The notes below the pieces were generated by a model. That model was given only the letters and a program-made list of their open reading frames with translations, ran no database searches and was not told the origin of the DNA. The position numbers and the translations under genes were made by a program. Of a stretch of 64,000 nucleotides of DNA, positions 43,233 to 51,438 are shown piece by piece; the stretch's first letter is position 1, and every line of letters begins with the position of its first letter. Origin of the DNA: JBOGUF01 sp050696075 (GTDB lineage: Bacteria; Chloroflexota; Chloroflexia; Thermomicrobiales; UBA6265); contig JBOGUF010000115.1 of assembly GCA_050696075.1 (NCBI GenBank), positions 12,402-76,401 of the forward strand. Direction: 5' to 3'.

Positions 43233-44206
43233 CAGCGCACCCCTCCGCTGCTCTCGTTGGGCGCCATGCCCTCGTAGTAGACCCAGCGCTGGGAGAGGCG
43301 GAATATCACCACCGTAACCACGAGGACGACGACGAAGAGGATCGAGGCCAGCGCCGAGGCGTACCCCATTTCGAAGTATTCGAAGGCCTGCTGGTAGATG
43401 TAGAGCACGTAGAAGAGGGTCGAGTTGAGCGGGCCGCCCTTGGTCATGATGTAGGCGAAGGTGAAGACCTGGAACGTATTGATGATGCCGACGATGAGAT
43501 TGAAGAAGATGGTCGGCGTCATCATGGGGATGGTGACGTTCCGCAGCTTGCTCCACCAGCCGGCGCCGTCGATGTTCGCCGCCTCGTAGAGATGCTCGGG
43601 AATGCCCTGCAAGCCGGCGAGGTAGATCAACATGTAGTTACCCATATTCCACAGGGTGAGCAACGCGATCGCCGGTTTCGACCAGGTTGTGCTTTGGAGC
43701 CAATTGGGGCTGGAGAGGCCGATGCCTTCCAGCACGTACTTGAGCACGCCGACTTGCGGATCGAGGATCCAGACAAAGAGGAGCGACGAGACGACGTAGG
43801 GTACGACCACTGGCAGATAGAAGAGGGTGCGAAAGAACGCCTGGCCGCGCACGTTCGTGTTGAGCATCAGTGCCACGACGAAGCCGATGATCATTTGCCC
43901 CGGCACCGCCATCAAGACATAAAACGCCGTGTTCGACAGCGACGTCCGAAAGAGGCGGTCGTCGGTGAAGATCTTCTGGTAGTTGTCCAGGCCAACCCAC
44001 GTCGACGACTCGAACACGCTGTATTCGGTGAACCCGAAATAGAGCACCGCCAGGATTGGGATGGCAGAGAAGGCCAGAAAGCCGACGATCCACGGCGTTA
44101 TGAACAAATAGCCCCAAAGCGCCTCTCTCGCGCCGAGCGAGCGCGCGGTCCGCCGTTGCGGCGTGGCGGAGACGGGTAGGGCGACGGATTGGACGTGTGG
44201 CTTCAC
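43232..44206 (-). CDS. Sugar ABC permease, MalF type (importer 4)
   Basis: A 324-residue permease with helices starting at LWGYLFITPWIVGFLAF, and the EAA loop HLYEAANIDGAGWWSKLRNVTIPM. GTG 44206 was chosen: GGAGGAA lies about 9-10 bases upstream, whereas the frame further up to 44413 runs through an inverted repeat and encodes no credible protein. It lies 150 bases after the binding-protein gene and overlaps the partner permease. Confidence 0.9.
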   Translation of the reverse strand: MKPHVQSVALPVSATPQRRTARSLGAREALWGYLFITPWIVGFLAFSAIPILAVLYFGFTEYSVFESSTWVGLDNYQKIFTDDRLFRTSLSNTAFYVLMAVPGQMIIGFVVALMLNTNVRGQAFFRTLFYLPVVVPYVVSSLLFVWILDPQVGVLKYVLEGIGLSSPNWLQSTTWSKPAIALLTLWNMGNYMLIYLAGLQGIPEHLYEAANIDGAGWWSKLRNVTIPMMTPTIFFNLIVGIINTFQVFTFAYIMTKGGPLNSTLFYVLYIYQQAFEYFEMGYASALASILFVVVLVVTVVIFRLSQRWVYYEGMAPNESSGGVR

Positions 44207-44259
44207 CGGGAGCAGTTCCTCCAGGGCGATTGCCAGGTTGGATCGCCGGGGTGGATTGC

Positions 44260-44319
44260 GTGGTTCACGAACCACCCCTCCGTGCCGATCCTCCGGCGCG
44301 GGGACGATTCGTGAACCAC
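44260..44319. repeat. Inverted repeat between importer 4 binding protein and permease
   Basis: GTGGTTCACGAA (44260-44271) is a perfect inverse of TTCGTGAACCAC (44308-44319); the left arm also folds on itself (GTGGTT/AACCAC, 4-base loop). As in importers 1 to 3, a foldable element follows the binding-protein gene. Confidence 0.7.
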
Positions 44320-44357
44320 CCAGATAGGCGAGGCAGCAGGCGCACTCGCCATTCGGG

Positions 44358-45731
44358 TCAGGACGCGAAGAATTCGTCCTGGAGCTTTTGCGCCTCTTCC
44401 GTGCCCCATGCAAGGGCGTCCTCGACGCTGCGCACGCCGACGAGCGCTTCTTCCACCATCTGGTCCATGATCGATCTCACCTGGGGATAGACCGGCGTGG
44501 TGGGCGAGTTCTTGGCCGACGCGAGCGCACGCTGGACCACCGGCCAATGCGGGTTCGCCTCGGCGTACTCGGGATCCTCATTGTACTCGGGCACGACGCT
44601 CGGCCGGCCCTGTGCCTTGAAGAATGTGCGCTGCCCTTCTCCCAGGCAGGTGTACTTGATCCACTCCCAGGCGGCGTCGACGTTCTGGGCGCCGCGCGGG
44701 ATGTTGTACCCCCAGGCGCCATCGGCATAGCCCGCCAACTCCGACTCCGGGTTCTGGTCGTTGACGGGCATATTCGCCACGCTGTAGTTGAGGTCGGGGG
44801 CCTCGGTTGAAAGCTGAAGGAAGTGCCAGACGCCGATGACGTGCATCGAGAGCTGCCCGGCGAACCAGGACTGGTTCGCCTCGGTGCCGCCTGCGCCGGG
44901 CGTGGTGGCGAAGGCGCGGATCTGGTCGTAGCCGCCGTAGAGCTCGTCGAGGTTGCTCTTCATCCAATTGAGGGCGTAGGTGTTTTCCTCCTGGCTCCAG
45001 AGCACCTGCTTGGCGTCGTCGCTGAAGAGTGTGCCGCTGTTGAGGAACGACCACGCTTGCCAGTGGTTGTTGTCCAGATACCAGAACAGCGCGCCGACCC
45101 GCTCGACGTCGTCGCCGTCCTTCTTCGTGAGTTGGGCGGCGTACTCGGCGAACTGCGTCCAGGTCGTCGGCGGCGTTTCGGGGTCGAGGCCGACCTCTTG
45201 GAAGTGGTCCTTGTTCCAGAAGAGGAGGAAGTTGGCGCCGGTCGTGGCCAGCGGCAGAGCGAAGAGTTCGTCGTTCCAGTACTGGGAGTCGACGTCGGCC
45301 GCGTAGAAGGTGGCCGCCAGGTCAAGCTCGTCGCGGGCGACCAGTTCGTCGAGGGCCATGAGGCTGTTCTTGTCGGCGAAGTTCGGCATCTCGCGGGAGT
45401 GGATCATCATCACGTCGGGCGGATCGCCGCCGGCGATCGCGGTCAGGTACTTCTCGTACATCCCCTGCTGGGAGAGGACAGTGTGGTTGATCTGGATGTC
45501 TGGATTGGCGGCGTGGAAGTCGGCGATCACCTGCTCTATGATCGGCTCGCGGTCGCCGCCCCAGACGTGCCAAAAGTTCACCTCGCCCGACGCCTGCGCC
45601 GATGCGGCGCGGCGGAGGCCGGGCGCACCCGCGGCGAAGAGACCGGCGCCCGTGGCGCCTGCGCCGACACGGAAGAGTCCACGCCTGCTAACGGTCGAAA
45701 GAACCGGTCGGGACCAACGCGCATCCTTCAT
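44358..45731 (-). CDS. Sugar ABC transporter substrate-binding protein (importer 4)
   Basis: A 457-residue MalE-type binding protein. The Tat-like signal VSRRGLFRVGAGATGAG ends near ASAQAS. The mature part contains VNFWHVWGGDREPIIEQVIADFHAANPDI and PTTWTQFAEYAAQL, standard for family-1 proteins. AAGGAGGC before ATG 45731 supports that start over 45749. The IclR-type regulator lies 68 bases upstream on the same strand. The ligand is probably a pectin-derived oligosaccharide, judged from the downstream hydrolase and dehydratases. Confidence 0.92.
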   Translation of the reverse strand: MKDARWSRPVLSTVSRRGLFRVGAGATGAGLFAAGAPGLRRAASAQASGEVNFWHVWGGDREPIIEQVIADFHAANPDIQINHTVLSQQGMYEKYLTAIAGGDPPDVMMIHSREMPNFADKNSLMALDELVARDELDLAATFYAADVDSQYWNDELFALPLATTGANFLLFWNKDHFQEVGLDPETPPTTWTQFAEYAAQLTKKDGDDVERVGALFWYLDNNHWQAWSFLNSGTLFSDDAKQVLWSQEENTYALNWMKSNLDELYGGYDQIRAFATTPGAGGTEANQSWFAGQLSMHVIGVWHFLQLSTEAPDLNYSVANMPVNDQNPESELAGYADGAWGYNIPRGAQNVDAAWEWIKYTCLGEGQRTFFKAQGRPSVVPEYNEDPEYAEANPHWPVVQRALASAKNSPTTPVYPQVRSIMDQMVEEALVGVRSVEDALAWGTEEAQKLQDEFFAS

Positions 45732-45799
45732 CTCTGCCTCCTTCGGCATTTCGCGACGACGACAGTGTGCCCGCTGACTCGCTGCAACGGCCCGCGCCG

Positions 45800-46636
45800 C
45801 TATTGCCCGCCGACGGGCTGCAACCGGGTCCGAGGCAGCACCGAAACCGAAACCCCAACGAAACCGAGCCGCTGCGAGATTCGATCCGCCATTTCGACGA
45901 CCCGGGCGGCCAGCTCCGCCTCCCGGCGATCGAGATCGAGTCCCCGCAGCGGTCCGGAGATGCTCGTGGCCGCGATGACCGCGCCGGTGGCGTCGCGGAT
46001 CGGCGCGGCGACGCAGGCGCGGCCGAAGGCGAGTTCCTCGCGCTCCAGCGCATAACCGCGGCGCAAGACGCCGTCGAGCATCGGGTGCAGGTCGGCGGCG
46101 GAACCGGCGGTGTGCGGCGTGAACTGGGGATAGGGGATGCGGCGCAGGATCGCCTCACGCTCCGTCTCGGGGAGATGAGCGAGGAGCACCTTGCCCATGC
46201 CGGTGCAGTGCAGGGGACCGCGCTTGCCGATCATCGTATGGCGCTTGGGGGCCATCGGCCCTTCGACCGACCCGAGGTAGAAGAGGGCGTCGTGGCGCAG
46301 GATGGAGAGGTTGGCGGCCAGTCCCAGCTCGGCGGCGACCGTCGAGAGTTCGCCGATCGCTTCGCCGCGCAGGTCGACCTGGTTGAGGGCGACACCGGCC
46401 AGGGTGACCATTTCCAAGCCGAGCTGGTAGAGGCCGGTCCGCGGATCGCGCTCGACAAAACCAAGCGACTCCATCGTCTTCAATAGGCGGGAAACGGTGC
46501 TCTGTGACAACCCGAGCTGGTCGACGAGGTCGGCGACGCGAAGCCGAGGTTGGGCGTCGCTAAAGCAGGTCAAGATCGAGAGCGCGCGTTCGACGCTCTG
46601 GGTGAGCGAGCGGATACTTTCGGATTTACCATCCAT
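45800..46636 (-). CDS. IclR-family transcription regulator (importer 4 operon)
   Basis: A 278-residue regulator: winged helix-turn-helix SVERALSILTCF ... LGLSQSTVSRLLKTMESLGFVERD, then the effector domain with KRHTMIGKRGPLHCTGMGKVLLAHLPE and FGRACVAAPI. ATG 46636 was chosen because the promoter lies just upstream, and the longer frame to 46708 reads through it. It probably represses importer 4 and the enolase/GH105 genes, and perhaps itself. Confidence 0.9.
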   Translation of the reverse strand: MDGKSESIRSLTQSVERALSILTCFSDAQPRLRVADLVDQLGLSQSTVSRLLKTMESLGFVERDPRTGLYQLGLEMVTLAGVALNQVDLRGEAIGELSTVAAELGLAANLSILRHDALFYLGSVEGPMAPKRHTMIGKRGPLHCTGMGKVLLAHLPETEREAILRRIPYPQFTPHTAGSAADLHPMLDGVLRRGYALEREELAFGRACVAAPIRDATGAVIAATSISGPLRGLDLDRREAELAARVVEMADRISQRLGFVGVSVSVLPRTRLQPVGGQ

Positions 46637-46642
46637 GAGAAG

Positions 46643-46671
46643 AATGTACCATCCGTATCGTGGATTGTCAA
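46643..46671 (-). promoter_or_regulatory. Consensus-like promoter of the second iclR gene
   Basis: On the minus strand TTGACA (46671-46666), 17 bases, TACATT (46648-46643). These hexamers and the spacing are identical to the Phd/RelE promoter. GGATGGTA occurs twice around the -10 and the start codon, a possible IclR binding repeat. The leader is very short. Confidence 0.65.
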
Positions 46672-46791
46672 GCCGCTCTGTTGAACCGCCGCTGCCCGCA
46701 CGGTCCATGGTTGCCTAGATTTGCCCAAGTTGCTCACCTCACCAGATCTGGACAAGGTGGACAACAAGAGCCAATCTGTGTCCCGCGGCAC

Positions 46792-48108
46792 TCACGAGGT
46801 GCTTTTCCCGCTCGTCGCCACGTGCGTGCTCGGCACGTCTAGGGTTGCCGGCCGCTCGGCGAGTGCCCGGATTCGCTGCTCGGTCGGCAAGAGCCAAGCC
46901 AGGGCAATCGTCAACCCGGCGATGACGGCCTGGACACGGATCGCGTTCTGCAATCCGTATTCATCGCCGATGGCGCCCATGATCGGGAGGCCGATCGCGC
47001 CCATGACGAAGCCGAGACCGAGAATCAGACCGGAGGCCATCCCAGCGCGGCCCGCCATCAGTTGCTGGGCAATGACGAGCAACAACGGACCGGTCGAGGC
47101 GAAGAGGAGGCCGAACAGGGCGGCGGTAATAAACCCTGCCCAACCGGGGAATTGGGCAAAGAGCAAGATCGTCGGCACGCTCATCGCCGCCGAAACGATC
47201 TGGATCGTGCGCCGCCCGTGCTTGTCGGCCAGGGCGCCGGAGCCGATGGTGCCGAGGACGCTGGTGAGCAGCAAGGTCGTCGCCAGCGCGCTGTAGAAAC
47301 CGGAGCCGTAGCCCATCTCCTCATACCAGGTCGGGATGAAAGCCTGGATGCCAAACATTGTCCAGGCCCGCAGCATCATCAGCCCGATCACGACCGCCAT
47401 CGCACCGCGCGGCACGGGCGGCAGGCGCCGGACCTCCTCCCGTGTTCGGCGGACGATCCGCTGGGAGATGGTCCGCATCTCGGAGGTCATCCACAGGGCG
47501 ATCGCGACGCCGGGGAAGACCATCAACACCACCCCGCGCACGCCGAAGAAGTGGAAGAGGGCGGCGCCGATCAGCGGGCCGATGGCGACGCCGAGGGTGC
47601 CGCCGGTGACGTAGAGCGACAACCCGGCGTTGCGCTGCTTTTCAGCGATGACCGCGCTGGCGTTGAGCGCGCCCATCGGGTGATAGGCGCCGGAGCCGAT
47701 GCCGGCCAGTCCGGCGCAAATCACTAGGACGGCGAAGTTGGGCGCGAAGCCCATGGCGGAAAAGGTGATCGCCGACCAAAAGAGGGCGATGCCGATGTGG
47801 CGCGTGCCGTAGCGGTCGGCCAGCCAGCCGAAGAGCGGCTGCGAGATCGAGGCGAGCCCGCTGTAGGCAAGGGAGACGAGGCCAACCGTCTTCAGGTTGA
47901 GGTCGAACTTATCGGTCAGCAGCGGATACAGCACCGGCAGCACACCGACGTACATGTCGACCGTCAGATGGCCGAGCATCAGCGTCAGGAGCGCCCGGTT
48001 GCGGGCGACGTCGAAGCGGCGACGCCTGGGTGATGGGTGATGGGTGATGGGTGATGGGGCGTCAGGGTGCGAAGAAGGTCGGTCGAGGGCCGCCGGTTGG
48101 GACGTCAT
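46792..48108 (-). CDS. MFS transporter, fosmidomycin-resistance (Fsr)-like
   Basis: A 438-residue major facilitator with about 12 membrane helices. LGHLTVDMYVGVLPVLYPLL and GWLADRYGTRHIG match the Fsr group, which exports small molecules, including drugs. The N-terminal stretch before about residue 35 (SPITHHPSPRRRR) is encoded by a GTGATGG heptamer array, so either the true start is later or the array entered the coding region. The gene is monocistronic. The natural substrate is unknown. Confidence 0.85.
   Translation of the reverse strand: MTSQPAALDRPSSHPDAPSPITHHPSPRRRRFDVARNRALLTLMLGHLTVDMYVGVLPVLYPLLTDKFDLNLKTVGLVSLAYSGLASISQPLFGWLADRYGTRHIGIALFWSAITFSAMGFAPNFAVLVICAGLAGIGSGAYHPMGALNASAVIAEKQRNAGLSLYVTGGTLGVAIGPLIGAALFHFFGVRGVVLMVFPGVAIALWMTSEMRTISQRIVRRTREEVRRLPPVPRGAMAVVIGLMMLRAWTMFGIQAFIPTWYEEMGYGSGFYSALATTLLLTSVLGTIGSGALADKHGRRTIQIVSAAMSVPTILLFAQFPGWAGFITAALFGLLFASTGPLLLVIAQQLMAGRAGMASGLILGLGFVMGAIGLPIMGAIGDEYGLQNAIRVQAVIAGLTIALAWLLPTEQRIRALAERPATLDVPSTHVATSGKSTS
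48027..48054. repeat. Heptamer tandem array, unit TGGGTGA, four copies, inside MFS 5' end
   Basis: Four perfect 7-bp units within the annotated first codons of the MFS gene; on the coding strand they encode THHPSP-like residues. Confidence 0.8.
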
Positions 48109-48260
48109 GCGTGGGATTCCTGACGGGTCATCGACCGGTTTCCAAGTCGGGATCTCGCGGAAATCGGGGCGTCTACGCCATCGTGCTCGCCGCTGGGGAT
48201 GCTAACAGCGTCGGGTGCGTGGGACAACTTTCATGTCAGAGCCAAGCCAATCAGAGCGCA

Positions 48261-49163
48261 TCATTCGGACTTGTGGGCCAAGATGGTTGGGAGTCCCTTC
48301 ATTCGCGCCAAGAGATCATTTCCGACGGTCCAGAATTCACGATACGAAGCGCCACCATCGAGATAGAGACGGTGCCGCTGGAGTCGCCGGAAATCCACGA
48401 GCATTCCGTCCAACGCATGGCCGAGTTCGGGATAGAGAGCAACGGCCGGATGAGATCGTAAGTCCAGGAGCTCGGACGAGGCGCGTTGCAAGATGCTTTT
48501 CCCTTCGTCAAGGCTGTGCGGCTGACTATCTCGTTCCGCCGCCCATTCTGCTTCGAGTCGACGGAGGAAGGGCTCAATCTGTGCAATGAGCAGTGCGGCA
48601 GTCGACGGCTCTGATCGTTCGTCCGATTCTGGCGCGGCGGTCTGACTTCCGGACGCCTGAAGCTGACGGATAGTCGTCAACAGGTGACGATGGAGCAAAT
48701 CACCAAGCTCTGCAACCGACCCGTAGTCGAATACGATCCCCTGCTTGCGACACTCCCGTTTGAACTCGGACAGCTGTTGGTACTGTGCCGGATCGACACT
48801 GTCCAGGATCACGGGAGCAGTCGAGAAGTACAGAAGAACGGGCTTCTGCTGCTGCCGAAACTCTTGGATCTCCTCTACCGTTCCAGATTTCTCTCGTCCT
48901 GTCGGCGTGCCTAGGCGAGTCCAGAATACGCCGACAAGAGTGTCCGAGTCGTCAAGGATTTGCTTGTTGATCAGCGCTTGTGGACGATCGCCCATCTGGG
49001 GAGTCACGTGTGTTTCCCACATGACTGGCAGGAGAATAGCCCGCCGATCCAAGGCGTGCACCGCATTCCAGGCATAAATGAACTCGGGAATGGACTTCCG
49101 TTCACTCGCGACATCCGACGGTGAAGCAACCATGACCCGATACGTCGTCGCTAGAAATGGCAT
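48261..49163 (-). CDS. DUF4062-domain protein
   Basis: A 300-residue protein. The N-terminal 125 residues (YRVMVASPSDVASERKSIPEF, ILLPVMWETHVTPQMGDRPQALINKQILDDSDTLVGVFWTRLGTPTG) match DUF4062, a TIR-like nucleotide-associated domain seen at the N-terminus of STAND/NLR-type and other defence-related proteins. The C-terminal part is helical without recognised domains. It lies in a less GC-rich patch with a small unknown gene upstream on the same strand, suggesting a two-gene unit. An antiphage or stress role is inference. Confidence 0.75.
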   Translation of the reverse strand: MPFLATTYRVMVASPSDVASERKSIPEFIYAWNAVHALDRRAILLPVMWETHVTPQMGDRPQALINKQILDDSDTLVGVFWTRLGTPTGREKSGTVEEIQEFRQQQKPVLLYFSTAPVILDSVDPAQYQQLSEFKRECRKQGIVFDYGSVAELGDLLHRHLLTTIRQLQASGSQTAAPESDERSEPSTAALLIAQIEPFLRRLEAEWAAERDSQPHSLDEGKSILQRASSELLDLRSHPAVALYPELGHALDGMLVDFRRLQRHRLYLDGGASYREFWTVGNDLLARMKGLPTILAHKSE

Positions 49164-49265
49164 GCAAAGACCCGCTCTCTCGACGGCGCTATGATGAAGC
49201 CGCCTTTCTCGCCGGTTCGCTCAATCGTTGTTCCAGCCTGGATTGCCGAGTAGGAGTTGATGGCA

Positions 49266-49583
49266 TTACGCCGTGTGTCGGTGGAATTGGTCGAAGTAGG
49301 CAAAGCCCTGCGAAGTGACGTCAACAAGGATCGCAGTGCGCTGCGGTGACTGAAGAATTCGCAGCAAACCGGCGTCCGCGAGCATATAGAGATCCCCGGC
49401 AAAGGCTTCTATGCTCCCGCCTTCAAGACCAGGGTGGTACAAGGTGAGCCATTCGAAGCCAGCAAACGTTGGTGCGCGAAATCCGCGCCTCTCGTCTCTC
49501 GGCAGCCGGCGAACCGCGCGAACCAGCGACAACAGTAGTTGTTCCTGTTCTTGCTCTAGCAGGATGTCTTCCGACACGACCAT
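49266..49583 (-). CDS. Small protein upstream of DUF4062 gene, unknown
   Basis: A 105-residue protein. The first half is helical and acidic (SEDILLEQEQEQLLLSLVRAVRRLP), the second has EAFAGDLYMLADAGLLRIL and DVTSQGFAYFDQFH. The latter resembles a winged-helix tail, as in uncharacterised proteins found with SIR2/TIR-type genes, but no family is assigned. GAGGAGG lies just upstream; GTG 49577 would give better spacing than ATG 49583. The long frame further upstream is a shadow of the FAD oxidase gene. It is 102 bases before the DUF4062 gene. Confidence 0.55.
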   Translation of the reverse strand: MVVSEDILLEQEQEQLLLSLVRAVRRLPRDERRGFRAPTFAGFEWLTLYHPGLEGGSIEAFAGDLYMLADAGLLRILQSPQRTAILVDVTSQGFAYFDQFHRHTA

Positions 49584-49676
49584 GCCTCCTCGGTTCCCGC
49601 AACGGAATCCACTACGTCCAAGAATACACGGTCGTGAAACAGCGAGCGGAGTTTGGCATGACAGAAGGGATCGGAC

Positions 49677-50951
49677 GTGCAACGCGTCGTCATCGTCGGC
49701 GGAGGCGTCATTGGACTCTCCGCGGCGTTCGCGCTGGAGCGGCGCGGATGTCAAGTCACGGTCATCGAGGCACGAACGCCGGGGCACGGGGCGTCCTTCG
49801 TGAACGCGGGGTGGGTCACGCCGTCGCTGGCGGGGCCGCTGCCGGCGCCCGGACTGGTACGGACGTCGCTGCGCTGGATGCTGCACGCGGACAGCCCGCT
49901 CTACATCCGGCCGAGGATCGATCCCGACCTGCTCCGCTGGCTCGTCGCCTTCTGGCGGCGGTGCAACGCCCGCGCCTACCAGGCCGGGCTGGAGGCGACC
50001 GCGGAGTTGAACCGGCGGACGATGCCGCTCTACGACGACCTGGCGGCCGCCGGCGTCGCATTCGAGATGCATCGGGCCGGTCTCTTGCTGGCGGCATGCT
50101 CGCCGGCCGCGCTGGAGGCCGATCTGGCCGAGATCGAGCCGCTGCGCTCGTTCGGCATCGAGGTGCGCGGTCCGCTGCACGGCGACGAGCTGCGCGAATT
50201 GGAACCGGCGCTCGGCCCGGCGATCACCGGCGCGCTCTGGGTCGCGTCCGAGCGGCACGTGCGTCCGGATTCCCTGACCCAGGGGCTCGTCCGGTATCTG
50301 CACGGTCGCGGCGTGGTCATCCACACCGGCACGACGGTGACCGGTTTCGAAGCGTCCGCCGGCCGCGTCTCGGCCGTGCTGACCGACCGGGAGCGGTTCG
50401 CGGCGGACGCGGCCGTGATCTGCGCCGGAGCGTGGACTGGAAAGGTCGCTCGCATGGCTGGGGTCCAACTCCCCTTCCAGGGCGGCAAGGGGTATTGCCT
50501 CGACTTCGTCCCGCCCCCGCGCGAAGTGCGGCATCCGATCTACCTCCATGAGGCGCGCGTCGCGGTGACACCGCTGCACGGGATGGTTCGCCTGGCCGGG
50601 ACGATGGAATTCTCGGGGCTCAACGAGACGATCCGGCCGGCTCGCGTTGCCGCCATCGCCCGGCAAGCGGCGCGCTGCCTGACCGGCTGGCCGGCCGAAT
50701 ACCGGCGGGCGACCGTCGGATGCGGTCTGCGCCCGATGACGCCGGACGGGCTCCCGGTGATCGGACTGCTGCCGGGCTATCGCAACCTCGCCGTCGCCAG
50801 CGGCCATGCCATGCTCGGCGTCACCCTCGCCCCGGCAACGGCCGAGGCGCTGGCGGACCTCATGACGACAGGGCAGGCGCCGCCGGTACTGAAGCCATTC
50901 GACGCGGGCCGATTTAGGCAACAGGAACTTCGTCGTTCTCCTGACGCCTGA
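49677..50951 (+). CDS. FAD-dependent D-amino-acid dehydrogenase/oxidase (DadA-like)
   Basis: A 424-residue flavoprotein. The dinucleotide motif VVIVGGGVIGLSAAFALERRG opens the protein; VICAGAWTG and GLRPMTPDGLPVIG are the family FAD/substrate segments of the DAO superfamily. It oxidises D-amino acids or N-methyl/secondary amines such as sarcosine or glycine derivatives. The start is GTG 49677. The stop TGA lies inside a CTGACGC heptamer array. It stands alone between the DUF4062 locus and a receiver gene. Confidence 0.88.
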   Translation: MQRVVIVGGGVIGLSAAFALERRGCQVTVIEARTPGHGASFVNAGWVTPSLAGPLPAPGLVRTSLRWMLHADSPLYIRPRIDPDLLRWLVAFWRRCNARAYQAGLEATAELNRRTMPLYDDLAAAGVAFEMHRAGLLLAACSPAALEADLAEIEPLRSFGIEVRGPLHGDELRELEPALGPAITGALWVASERHVRPDSLTQGLVRYLHGRGVVIHTGTTVTGFEASAGRVSAVLTDRERFAADAAVICAGAWTGKVARMAGVQLPFQGGKGYCLDFVPPPREVRHPIYLHEARVAVTPLHGMVRLAGTMEFSGLNETIRPARVAAIARQAARCLTGWPAEYRRATVGCGLRPMTPDGLPVIGLLPGYRNLAVASGHAMLGVTLAPATAEALADLMTTGQAPPVLKPFDAGRFRQQELRRSPDA

Positions 50952-50968
50952 CGCCTGACGCCTGCCGC
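50941..50968. repeat. Heptamer tandem array, unit CTGACGC, four copies, over a stop codon
   Basis: CTGACGC x3 and CTGCCGC. The array contains the TGA stop of the FAD oxidase gene and ends at the stop codon of the convergent response-regulator gene. Confidence 0.8.
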
Positions 50969-51304
50969 CTATTCGATATGCTCCGCCACCATCTCCAAGA
51001 TCTGGTCGAGGTCGAAGGGTTTGGTGATGAAGCCGACGCCGGGGGTGCGCGGGTCGCTGACGGCGGCGCTCATCAGGATCACGGGGATGCCCCGATCCTG
51101 GACGCGGCGGGCGAGTTCGAGGCCATTGACCCGCGGCATGGCGACGTCGGAAAGGACAAGATCCGGCGGGGCATGGTCGATGTCGCGGAGCGCCGCTTCC
51201 CCATCGTAAGCCCGCCGGACCGCGTATCCCTCTTCCGCCAACACCTCCGCCAGGAGGTCGACGATGAACCGCTCGTCGTCGACCACCAAGACCGTCCGCG
51301 TCAT
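50969..51304 (-). CDS. Receiver-only response regulator (CheY-like)
   Basis: A 111-residue single receiver domain: Asp9/Asp10 acidic pair, phosphoacceptor Asp53 (LVLSDVAMP), Ser79 (VILMSA), Lys95 (FITKPFDLD). All catalytic residues are present. No output domain and no histidine kinase gene are nearby. ATG 51304 starts at the family position; the upstream frame to 51442 is not conserved in character. It could be a phosphorelay intermediate or motility/adaptation regulator. Confidence 0.88.
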   Translation of the reverse strand: MTRTVLVVDDERFIVDLLAEVLAEEGYAVRRAYDGEAALRDIDHAPPDLVLSDVAMPRVNGLELARRVQDRGIPVILMSAAVSDPRTPGVGFITKPFDLDQILEMVAEHIE

Positions 51305-51391
51305 TGTCCCTTGCCCCATCCGCCAGGTTTTGGTCGCCACGTCACTCATCAGAGTCACGGGCCATTCAGCACGTCGCGTGCCGTGCGCGAC

Positions 51392-51405
51392 GAGTGCCGA
51401 GTACC
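51392..51405. repeat. Short GAGTRCC heptamer pair
   Basis: GAGTGCC and GAGTACC are adjacent upstream of the receiver gene, the smallest instance of the GAGTACY family in this window. Confidence 0.5.
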
Positions 51406-51438
51406 GAGGCTGGGGGCTTGGGTTTCGCGGTTCACGAG

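Noticed and set aside
49584..50921. Upstream extension of the 105-residue minus-strand gene into a 551-residue ORF
   Set aside because: The extension is antisense to the FAD oxidase gene and of low-complexity Arg-rich composition.
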